Shown here: positions 56,501-64,000 of the stretch, piece after piece
How positions within the stretch are numbered: position 1 is the stretch's first letter
Layout of the letters: every line of letters begins with the position of its first letter
Position numbers and translations under genes: made by a program
The notes under the pieces: model-generated
Databases searched by the model: none
The model's input: the letters and a program-made list of their open reading frames with translations, nothing else
Told to the model about the DNA's origin: nothing
NCBI RefSeq assembly: GCF_011397635.1
Contig: NC_064752.1
Coordinates: 17,501 to 81,500 of the forward strand
Direction: 5' to 3'
DNA length: 64,000 bases
From: Epinephelus fuscoguttatus
Taxonomy: Eukaryota; Chordata; Actinopteri; Perciformes; Serranidae

Positions 56501-59500
56501 TGCCACTCAGATTCTATTTGGCCTGTGTGGACTAACCTTAACTGATTTTGATGCTCCTCAGTCTAAGGCCGTTGCTATGGCGTCCCTAGCAACAGAGCAG
56601 CAGAGCAGCGGTGATTTTGTTGATTGACCAATCAGACTCAAGTATTTAAGAGTGCCATGTTCTAACTAAAGAGAAAACTGGACCTTGTAGCTTAACCAGT
56701 TGGAAACCACTGCATTAATCAACTATAACTATAAAATGAAAGCTTTTTTTCTGCCTTTTCGTCTTTAATAGTTAACATCTGTTAAGGTATAGGACGATAG
56801 TCTAAACATGCAGCTCCCTTGTTACATGCATGGCCTTTGTGTTTTCCCCGCTCCATTTTAGATGTTGAAACTTCAGCCTTGCTAAGAATATTTGACAAGA
56901 AGAAGACATGGTTCAAGCTTGGTTACACTTCCAGTATTTTCCACCAGACTCTATTGATGCCATTTTGCAGCAAATGTTATGGTTTAATTCCAGTATATTA
57001 ATCAATGGATTACCTATTTTTTGTGAACAGTTTGTTCAGAGGGGTATTATTTTTACTAATGATGTAACAGATGTGAATGGTCATATCTATTCATATGAAT
57101 TATTTTGTTAAATATTTGGAGTATTCTGTTCAGAATTTGAACATTATCAATTAGCAGCTGCAGTGCCTTTGGCTTGGAGGAAGAAAGTGAGAAATGCTGG
57201 AAGGAAAAGTTGGGGCCTCATGTACAAAGGGTGCGTACACACAAAAACATGGTGTACGTCCTTTTCCACGGCAAAGTTCAGATGTATCAAGAGTGAAATG
57301 ACCGTGGAAATGTGCGGTGCCTCACGCCAACTTCACGGCTGGCGTACGCACGTTTCTACAGCTGTTGATCCTTTGGCAACACTTAGAGGTGATGCTGGGA
57401 AACTGCTATAATAAATAAATGTGAAAACAATTAGTCCTCAGAGTGATGTGCACATCAGAGACACATGAACAATGAACACACCTTTGATATACTGGCATGT
57501 TTAAATTTAAATTCAAAAGATTTATTTCAGACCAAATAATACCATACATACAACATTTATGCATGATCCTCTATCTTATAGGGCTGTGAGCAGGCTATTG
57601 TATGACCCGTATGACACATTTAAAGTTACACAAATTTATAGGTATTAACCTTGGGGGTAATCCGAGTCACCCACATGTGCTCCCACCACCCCTGAGACAG
57701 CAGTGTCACCCACAATTGCGGCGACTCTCTGTTCAAACGGGGCGAGCTCCTCCTCTCCTGTCCCCCCGCATGTTTTGGCCACACTTTGGCGGTGGGCAGC
57801 CGTCCTCCGCTTCACGTCCACCTTAATGTCGGACCACTTCTTTTTTAATTCTGCGTGTGTACGCTTTTCTGACCCCACAGCATTGGCAGCCTCACACACA
57901 CTCTCCCCCTCACTCCTCTTGCGTTTAGTATTGATGCTTGAGGACAGCGTGCCAAAAAGTGACTTTTTTGCGCGCCTTCACTTCAGTGAGTAGCGTCTCC
58001 CAATTTTCATTCTGTGAAGTTTTTCTTTTTTCCCGTCTTACTTATTCTTTTGTTTTAGTTTTCTGATCGTGCAGAGAGGGGAATGATTGGGATGTACAAA
58101 GGAAATGTGCTTGAATTCCTTGCGTACGTACAGATTCATACATCTGGATGTTTTTGTGCGTACAACGTTTTCTGGATTTAAGCGCACGCCATGTTTCAGT
58201 AGGAAATCCACGCAAGTCTTTGTACATGAGGCCCCAGGTGTGTAAACCTGCCATGAAAAACTGTCTTTGAAAAAAGATCAATACTTTTGTATAGAATTTT
58301 TTTTTTGAGGGCATATGATTTAAACGACAAGCCTGAAAAGTTCCACTTGTACTGGGAGGAGGTATTTCATATCCCATTGCCATGGAAACAAGTGTATGAT
58401 CTAATTTATAAAGCTGTTACAGATTCCAAGTCACAATATTTTTAATTAAAAATACTATACAAAATACTGCCTACAAGAAAAATGCTTTTTTTGGTTGGGG
58501 TATGGAAGTGGATGGAAACTGTTGTTTCTGTAAATCTGGAATTGAAAATATGTTACATATATTTTGGTTTTGGCCTCGTGGCAACTTTATGGAAGACTAT
58601 CAAAAGATGACTTGCATCAAGTTTGATATTTTTAAATATGTGCCCTCTAACAATAATGCCTAGTGAATTAAGAAACAGTTGTCCTAGCATTTTAAATACT
58701 ATTATATTACTAGGAAAAATATTTGTTTTTGAATCAAAAGGAAAGGAGTGATTGACATTCTGCTTTTTTCTTTACTTTTTAAAACTTTTTTTGTTAGAAG
58801 GCATCACTGTCACAAGGCAGGGGAAACTGAATGACTATGAAAAAAGGTCTTATAGATTAAGGCCAAGTTTAGAAGGGTGATAATGTTTCCATTTTTCTTT
58901 TCTTATGTCTGAATTTTTTTATTTTCTTTCTTTTATGTTTTATTACTGTATGTCAGTGGTCTATGATGTGTTATAGTGTTGTTGTGTAATTTGAATTGGT
59001 TTTGTTTAAATAAAAAAAAAAGAATATTTGACAAGTTCACGATATCACTCACAAATCAATGTTACATTTGTCTTTCAGAAACCATCATGAAAGACCGATC
59101 AGGAGAAAACCCAGGTGATGATGTCCACAATCTACATCTCTAACGAGTGCTATGACTCTGTCGACCTGATTATTATTCAAATCTTCTGATACAGTACCTT
59201 TACCTTCATTTGATCAGATTTGGTTCTCTACAGTCACAAGGTCCCCAGTATTGTTTGATCGGATACCCTCAAAGCATTTGTTTCACCTCCTTCCAAAAAC
59301 CATGGTAATTAATCACCACTGTAAACACTAATTATGAATCATTACTACAGAAACACACGTGCGCAGCAGGGCCTAACTAGAAGTTCAGTTCGTGGAAAGC
59401 AGAAATTAATGCATTTCATAATATTATAATCATGAGATTATAAGATTTGATTTTAAGACAAAATATTTCTGTTGATCAGGTATCGTAAAGATTTACTATT

Positions 59501-61982
59501 TTTTAAAAACGGATGAGGAGAAATTGTTTTGAATTTGATGATGTTACTGATCTCTACACTGTTAAAAGGACAACGTATTTAAGTGAAGGTGTTGTATCTA
59601 AATCTGTGAATAATAAAAATAATACACAGCCTCTTGATGACAGAGTTGTAGCACACACAAATTGTAGGTGTAGACATAAGTGACATCATCCAACAAAACT
59701 GGCAACTGGGTTCTCCTGATCTGTCTTTAAGGTCTGAGGGTGCTGATCTAAACAGCTAAAATCACCTTCAGCTCAAAAATGTTTTTGTTGCTATTACAAG
59801 AAACGTCTCTATATTTATATTAGATTATGATCAGTAACACAATAATTGTAAGCAACAAAATTAAGCTTTGATTCCCATTTTGATTTAGTTCCATAGAAGG
59901 AAATGTGTAACACCCAGATCAGACTTGGAGCAGTGTCAAGTGGCTAGTCTCTGCTTGACTTCAGTCAGCCAGTGGTGTCACCTGCAACTCAGCTTGTCAA
60001 GTCGCCAGCAACTGGTTTAAGAACGTCAAGTACGTCACCTGTTTCAACAGCCAGTCTACTTGTAGTGAAGACCGCTGGCCACTTCAATTTATAGTACATT
60101 CACTTGCTGCAGCATTCTTTAACAGTCTGAGCCCCAGCTCATCTCATTTACTTTCCCACGGCTGTTGGCACAGCTGTCAGTCTCCATCCTCACTGTGGGT
60201 CGGTGCCGGACAGTGGTGGGTCGCTCCTGCTTCTCGCTGCATGTGCACATGTTACACACTCACTGACTGATTAATTGGCACTTGTTATTTAGATTATTGT
60301 GTCGTATTTATCATGAATACGGCCCATGTGAAGTTAAGGTTGTTTTGTTAACCTCACATTGGGCTTTTTCTTCTCACTGTCTTGAACATTCCTCAGCCAG
60401 GGATGAACACAAAAACATCCCATCATTACATTTATACGCCATCCTTGATAAGCTTTTGTTTATCCTGTGTTCACAGCTGCAACTCCAAAGCCGTCTATCA
60501 GGACGCTGAATGCCACAGTGGGGGTGCTGCTGCAGTGTGAGGTTCGAGGTGCCTCTCCAGAGCCACATCTTCAGTGGCAGGACAGTGCTGGAAACAAACT
60601 TCCTGCTGAGGAGCCGCAGGTCTCAGAGAGAGAAGGCCGCTACTACATCACCCTCAACGCCAATGTGACCAAGAGTGACCTCTACCGCTGTGTGGTGACA
60701 CAGGAGGAAATCAGTCATCAGACTCATGAGGAGACATTTGTGCCTTTCTCTGGTGAGATTTCTTTCTGGGTGTTTTAATTGTCAAATAATTTTAGTTTAA
60801 ATTATTAGTTTTCAAAGATTTTTAGACTCCTTTAATTGTTGTTGTGTGTAGTCTGTGACCATGCTGTACCTGATATACAGGGCTTGACGCTAACTTTTTT
60901 CCCAAGGAGCACATGTGCTCCTAAGTTGAAAAAGTAAGGAGCGCACAAAGAACTTTAGGGGCACAATGTAAATTGATCAAATAATTTGTTTTCTGTAATA
61001 AACATGATGCAAATAGACATTTACAAGCAAAATTATTTAATGGCACAATGTAAATTGATCAAATAATTTGTTTTCTGTAATAAACATGATGCAAATAGAC
61101 ATTTACAAGCAAAATTATTTAATGAATCTGTATACAAAATGTACAGAAAGGTAAAATCATCAAGTTTTGAAAAAGTATTGCAATTTAATTTTGTCTTATA
61201 TATATTCATTCATTCATCTTCTAACCGCTTCATCCTCTTGAGGGTCGCAGGGGGGCTGGAGCCTATCCCAGCTACATCGGGTGAGAGGCAGGGTTCACCC
61301 TGGACAGGTCACCAGACTATCACAGGGCTGACACATAGAGACAAACAACCATTCACGCTCACATTCACACCTACGGACAATTTAGAGTCACCAATTAACC
61401 TGCATGTCTTTGGACTGTGGGAGGAAGCCGGAGTGCCCGGAGAGAACCCACGCTGACACGGGGAGAACATGCAAACTCCGCACAGAAGGGCTCCCACACC
61501 CGGGATCGAACCGGCAACCCTCTTGCTGTGAGGCGAGAGTGCTAACCACCACACCACCGTGCCGCCCTCTTATATATATTATCTTTGCAATATGATTATC
61601 TTATATAATGTTATTACTATCCTAAAACATTCTCCAAGTCCTCTGAAACTGCAGGACTTGAGCCTCTTTCACACAGAGCTTTCGCAGCGCCCACCGCGGG
61701 GTAGGGCGCAGAGGACAGGATTTGGGGGAGTACAGGCTCGTTCAGGAGCTACAGCTCCATGGTGACCGCTTCCGGGTCTCTTTTTTTTTTTTTTTTTTTT
61801 TTTTAAATCAACTTTATTAATGCTTTACAAATTACACTAACAGTGCATCAAACCATGGGCATTAAAAAATAACAATTGGATAACACATAACAACAAAATA
61901 AATCATACAGAAATCGAGATTAAAGAAATAAAAACGTAACATAAAAATGATAAATAGATAAATTTAAAAAAAAAAAAGTAAA

Positions 61983-62024
<42 letters not shown>

Positions 62025-64000
62025 TAAAGTAAGATACACCAGGGGACATGAGCAATGAAAATTAAATTGAATTAAAGATATTGAAGTGGGAGCACAGATT
62101 TATAGTCTTGATAGCTTTCTTGTTATTAGCAGAGGATATTGATTTGAAGTACAGCTTCAGATCTTTCATGAAAACATAAAAAAGGGGTTTCACTTTGGCA
62201 AATTTACATTTGTGGATGTAGAATTTTGCAAGGATTAAAATGAGATTAATTAAAAAATATTCTTTGTCAGCTGGAGCATCATTCTTTACAAAGCCAAAAA
62301 GGACATTTTGCAGGAGGAGCTCAAAATCACAGCAGATATGATCTAAAATAAATCTACAAACATCTTGCCACAGTTTACGGGTATATTCACATTTCCAAAA
62401 CGGATGAATAATTGTCTCAGTATGGGAGTCACAAAAAGCACATTTCAGATCTAAATCATCATACTTGAATTTGATAAAGAAGGATTTAACTGGATAACAT
62501 CGATGAATAATTTTAAATGACACTTCTTTCACTTTATTAACCACAAAAAATTTTTGAGGAAGAGACCAGATTTTTTCCCAACACAAGTTATTTACACGAC
62601 TATTCCAGTAAGATATTACAGGACAAACAGAAACAATATTATATTGGAAAAGAGCACGGATTTTACAGTTGTTCTTACTACCAGATGGGCTGAAGCATAT
62701 TTTACCAACCGGTGAGTCCGTTACGACAGTAAAGGGAGCATCAAGTATATTAACAGACATACTACTTTTGAACAACATGAGTACACCAGATGGAATAGCG
62801 TCAAATACTATGGCATACTGTTTGGGAGTTATAGGTATACCATAATATTGAAGAAACTCCTCATAGGAAAACAAGACACCATTGCTGTTGAATAGCTGCC
62901 TTACCCAAATAATATTACTGTTAAACCACTCCCCAAAGAATATGGATCTGTTCTTGCCGCTTCCGGGTCTACTTCAGGCTCTTCTCTGCTATTGGACGCG
63001 ACCGTGGTGAACGGTCCCTAAAGGCCTCTACACATGATCAGCTGTAAAACCGCTTTGCGCTGGCTGTCCCATTGTTAGTCTATGGAGAGGGCAGCAACGC
63101 CTGACAAAGCGGCACCGCTACCCTTGGTGTCGCGCACGATATTCATTGTGCCGACAGTGGCTTGGAAAACCGCCCATAACCGTGTCACACGGGGAAGAGG
63201 GAAGGCGGCTGGAGTTCCTCCAACAGTTGCGGTTAGATTATCATATTTTTTTATTGACAAAAATATTGGCTGCTTCGGCTGATTTTTTTTTATGCGCACA
63301 TGTGCCCCTAAATATTTTTTACAGTTCGCACACATCTATTTTTAGTCGCAAATGCGAGTGAAACGCTTGCACTGTCGAGCCCTGATAGGCAGTTACATAT
63401 TGAGTTTTACATTTGCTTTTTGTCATGTGTTTCAGAGAAAGTGTGTGAGGACTCATCCTGCAAAGTGGCTGTTGGATGGTTGTTTGGTGGTTTGGTTTTG
63501 GGAGCTTTCATTGTTGTTGTAGCTCTAGCTCTGCTTGTAGCTTTGAATCGCATCAAAATACTCCACAATAGAGGTGAGTTTATAAAACGTATTCTATCAA
63601 AGTGTCCATAATGTAGTAACATAGCAGATTCACTGATATAACTAGTTTCAAAATCTATAAGCGTAATGCTGGTGGGTATATCAAGGCCTGAATATTTCAG
63701 GCTGTAACTTTTAAAGGAACAGTTCAACATTTAAGAAATACCCTTACTTGTATTTACGTTCCTTCCAAGAGAGACATGAGAAAAATGATCGCACTGTTAC
63801 GTGTCAGAGCTGCATGTTAACTTTTTTTTTCTAATTTCTGAGAGGTTATTGAACTGTGAAAGTCTCGTGCTGTTGGAACCGTACACGCCACAATACTGAA
63901 GCACAAGTGTAATGGTATCAGTTATGTCCAGTGTAATTATTCAGATTCTGTGTTAGAGGCATGTGAAACATATGAGTCATTTTTTCATGACGACGTAAAG
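50464..64000 (+). CDS. Ig-superfamily membrane receptor B (paralogue of A), 3' end beyond window
   Basis: Exons in view: 50464-50548, 54379-54729, 59079-59114, 60477-60752 and 63436-63573. All are phase 1 with GT/AG ends and the same sizes as in gene A (85, 351, 36, 276, 138 bp). The tail exon should lie to the right of 64000. The domain order is signal peptide, V-set, hinge, C-type Ig, transmembrane. No stop or frameshift appears in these exons. Relative to A it has 13 V-set replacements, Arg instead of Cys212, a different strand-end (VPFS for VFIR) and two fewer V-set N-glycan sites. It is likely a B7/butyrophilin-like receptor or ligand with its own binding face. Confidence 0.83.
50866..51720 (+). 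mobile_element. LINE 3' end in gene B intron 1, split by a solo LTR
   Basis: Same insertion as A 16301-16625, interrupted at 50944-51466. The terminal AAATAAAT run is shorter than in A. Confidence 0.6.
50944..51466 (+). mobile_element. Solo LTR, 523 bp, TSD ACCTT
   Basis: TGTAAGGGCGAAG...GGGCAGCTACA, flanked by ACCTT at 50939-50943 and 51467-51471. Gene A holds the empty site ACCTT once at 16371-16375. A plus-strand GAATAAAAA near 51400 fits an LTR poly(A) signal. Confidence 0.85.
51768..52049 (-). mobile_element. Tc1/mariner remnant (copy 3) with double-hairpin rearrangement
   Basis: Corresponds to 18048-18291 of gene A; the left end is deleted. Between 51893 and 51997 it carries two adjacent inverted repeats that are absent from copies 1 and 2. 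Confidence 0.65.
51893..51997. repeat. Two adjacent small palindromes (template-switch scar)
   Basis: Arms 51893-51911/51916-51934 (19 bp) and 51935-51965/51967-51997 (31 bp) are exact inverted pairs. In gene A and at 4130-4190 the same place is a simple single-copy sequence. Confidence 0.85.
52346..53625 (-). mobile_element. hAT (Charlie/ZBED-type) transposon, truncated, TSD GTTTAGTA
   Basis: 1,280 bp with ends CAGTGGTTCCCAACC and GGGAAACACTG. It is flanked by the 8-bp duplication GTTTAGTA (52338-52345, 53626-53633). Gene A has the single empty site at 18576-18583. It encodes the N-terminal part of a transposase on the minus strand. Confidence 0.9.
52700..53471 (-). pseudogene. hAT transposase N-terminal part with BED zinc finger
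   Basis: The frame 53471-52878 (MDKWLKRP from 53417) holds a BED-type finger CFFCGEVLANNSMKPAHLQRH followed by H. A helical region with the KTEEFYKRKLSEF and NNTVSRR stretches follows. A second frame (52884-52672) continues with FALQLDEMTGVSGDAQLLAF, the segment with the first catalytic-type Asp. Everything after that is missing, so it is a non-autonomous remnant of a ZBED5/SCAND3-like hAT element. Confidence 0.75.
54040..54320 (+). pseudogene. Fossil BEL/Pao gag fragment in gene B intron 1
   Basis: Same as 18990-19270. A C-to-T change makes an extra stop here (GGGGGATAAACAAG where A has GGGGGACAAACAAG). Confidence 0.7.
54379..54729 (+). CDS. Gene B exon 2: V-set Ig domain
   Basis: 351 bp, phase 1. 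The canonical Cys pair, FDWRK and TDSGDYTC are present. Compared with A, the codons for residues 68, 71, 72, 77, 82, 87, 94, 103, 104, 117, 119, 125 and 142 change the amino acid, and only three codons (70, 81, 86) change silently. Confidence 0.88.
54730..55944. other. Gene B intron 2, left part
   Basis: Non-coding, AT-rich. 54950-55110 resembles A 21050-21240 (GAGAGTCACAGTCTGTCTCAACAC and so on). No gene or complete repeat is recognised in the rest. Confidence 0.4.
55945..56712. mobile_element. hAT-like element, 768 bp
   Basis: Ends CAGTGGTTCCCAAGTGG and CCAGTTGGAAACCACTG; flanking 8-mers CCTTTATC and CATTAATC agree at six positions. A long T run lies at ~56385-56412. It is related to the MITE at 32008-32332. 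Confidence 0.65.
56900..59019 (+). mobile_element. L1/Tx1-like LINE, 5'-truncated, 16-bp TSD
   Basis: ORF2 C-terminal sequence on the plus strand (DAILQQMLWFNSSILINGLP, then GHIYSYELF; after 58236 CCFCKSGIENMLHIFWFW). It ends in an A-rich tail at 59011-59020. The flanks AAGAATATTTGACAAG (56884-56899) and the same sequence at 59020-59035 are the target duplication. Gene A has the unique site (AAGAACATTTGACAAG, 22513-22528). A DNA transposon is nested at 57212-58235. Confidence 0.85.
57212..58235 (-). mobile_element. PIF/Harbinger-like transposon carrying a Myb/SANT-like gene remnant
   Basis: Terminal inverted repeats GGGGCCTCATGTACAAAG / CTTTGTACATGAGGCCCC (18 bp) bound 1,024 bp. On the minus strand (57899-57645, plus a shifted frame to ~58015) it reads ENWETLLTEVKARKK, then RTHAELKKKWSDIKVDVKRR. 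This is the Myb/SANT-type DNA-binding protein that accompanies PIF/Harbinger transposases. No transposase gene is present and no clear 3-bp TSD was seen, so the superfamily call is tentative. Confidence 0.55.
59079..59114 (+). CDS. Gene B exon 3: 12-residue hinge
   Basis: 36 bp between TCTTTCAG and GTGATG; encodes [12 protein letters not shown]. Length and phase are conserved with gene A. Confidence 0.75.
59115..60476. other. Gene B intron 3
   Basis: 1.36 kb, against 6.6 kb in A. It lacks the L2-like LINE and the hAT MITE found in A. The ends are colinear with A intron 3. No gene seen. Confidence 0.5.
60477..60752 (+). CDS. Gene B exon 4: membrane-proximal Ig domain
   Basis: 276 bp, phase 1. 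Compared with A: Ser182Gly, Cys212Arg, Arg226Leu, His228Arg and a changed last three residues. Cys178, Cys229 and Trp191 equivalents are kept. Confidence 0.85.
60961..61124 (+). repeat. 82-bp tandem duplication
   Basis: GCACAATGTAAATTGATC... is repeated exactly once, with period 82 (60961-61042 and 61043-61124), inside the hAT-like element. Confidence 0.85.
61207..61567 (-). mobile_element. tRNA-derived SINE (DANA/mermaid-like), 13-bp TSD
   Basis: On the minus strand it starts GGGCGGCACGGTGG, has a pol III B box GGTTCGATCCCGG (61500-61512) and ends in (GAAT)n. The flanks TCTTATATATATT at 61194-61206 and 61568-61580 are identical. Part of the same family's 3' region is at 33293-33385. Confidence 0.8.
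61780..62956 (-). mobile_element. L1/Tx1-like LINE, 5'-truncated, 14-bp TSD
   Basis: The poly(A) tail appears as a T run at 61781-61804 on the plus strand. It is flanked by CCGCTTCCGGGTCT at 61766-61779 and 62957-62970. An (AAT)n tract lies near 61985-62023. The coding remnant is at 62874-62062. Confidence 0.9.
62062..62874 (-). pseudogene. L1/Tx1-like ORF2 C-terminal domain, 270 aa
   Basis: A 270-codon open frame containing WEKIWSLPQKFFVVNKVKEV, FKIIHRCYPVKSFF, CAFCDSHTETIIHPFWKCEY and TRKLWQDV. This is the conserved C-terminal Cys/His region of L1-type ORF2 (CX2C...HX4C). The endonuclease and RT are absent because of 5' truncation. The uninterrupted frame implies a recent insertion. Confidence 0.75.
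63436..63573 (+). CDS. Gene B exon 5: transmembrane segment
   Basis: 138 bp, phase 1. It has the CEDSSCK juxtamembrane motif and the helix [20 protein letters not shown], then NRIKILHNR. The donor is AGAG|GTGAG at 63573/63574. Confidence 0.85.
63574..64000 (+). other. Gene B intron 5, partial
   Basis: Non-coding to the window edge. The tail exon is expected ~570 bp after exon 5, as in gene A, hence just past or near the edge; none with an acceptor plus the SRLKEN-like frame is visible here. Confidence 0.5.

Larger units (their letters stand above)
60878..63384. mobile_element. hAT-like element in gene B intron 4, with SINE and L1 nested
   Basis: Ends CAGGGCTTGACGCTAAC and GTCGAGCCCTG (inverse CAGGGCTCGAC). 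The flanking 8-mers ATATACAG and ATAGGCAG each differ by one base from the empty site ATATGCAG in gene A (29616-29623), if the CAG shared by duplication and terminus is counted once. The interior has no transposase. Confidence 0.65.

Noticed and set aside
61139..61595. Overlapping open frames on both strands near 61400
   Set aside because: They are read-through of a tRNA-derived SINE.

Overview
The window looks like nuclear DNA of a spiny-rayed (percomorph-type) teleost fish. The reasons are the intron-rich vertebrate genes with GT/AG junctions, a teleost-style C2H2 zinc-finger gene, and a mix of fish transposons: L2-like, I/Nimb-like and L1/Tx1-like LINEs, Tc1/mariner, hAT and BEL/Pao elements, and a tRNA-derived SINE. 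No prokaryotic genes, CRISPR arrays, rRNA or tRNA genes were seen.

Layout. A two-exon C2H2 zinc-finger gene (609 aa, 12 full fingers) lies on the minus strand at 607-2536. From 2669 to 14590 are LINE debris and broken pieces of a decayed third copy of the immunoglobulin-gene unit: an intron-1-like fragment at 3457-4490 and a promoter-like fragment split by an I/Nimb-type LINE. That LINE is interrupted by a second LINE on the minus strand, which carries an intact-ORF Tc1-family transposon with a D-D-38-E spacing, and by a 107-bp-arm perfect palindrome.

Immunoglobulin genes. Gene A (six coding exons, 15896-30466, plus strand, 325 aa) is complete. It encodes a signal peptide, a V-set domain, a short hinge, a second Ig domain, a transmembrane helix and a short tyrosine-free tail, which is the B7/butyrophilin-like layout. 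Gene B (50464 to beyond the right edge; five exons in view) is a tandem duplicate. Their V-set exons are identical for the first ~67 residues and then differ at 13 residues with only 3 synonymous codon changes. Introns of A and B differ by dated insertions. B carries a solo LTR (TSD ACCTT), a hAT element (TSD GTTTAGTA), an L1 (16-bp TSD) with a nested Myb/SANT-bearing DNA transposon, and a second hAT-like element holding a SINE and another L1. A retains the empty target site for the solo LTR, both hAT-like elements and the intron 2 L1. A in turn carries an L2-like LINE whose ORF1 is an SGNH-type esterase, and a dispersed repeat with two perfect consensus estrogen-response elements.

Between A and B (30467-50463) lie a BEL/Pao retrotransposon with two ~500-bp, nearly identical LTRs (35233-45078) that is itself split by an L2-like LINE, a Tc1 remnant holding two separate solo LTRs, and an L1 3' fragment. 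All coordinates and splice junctions were read by eye from the sequence; family names rest on motif recognition, not on searches.
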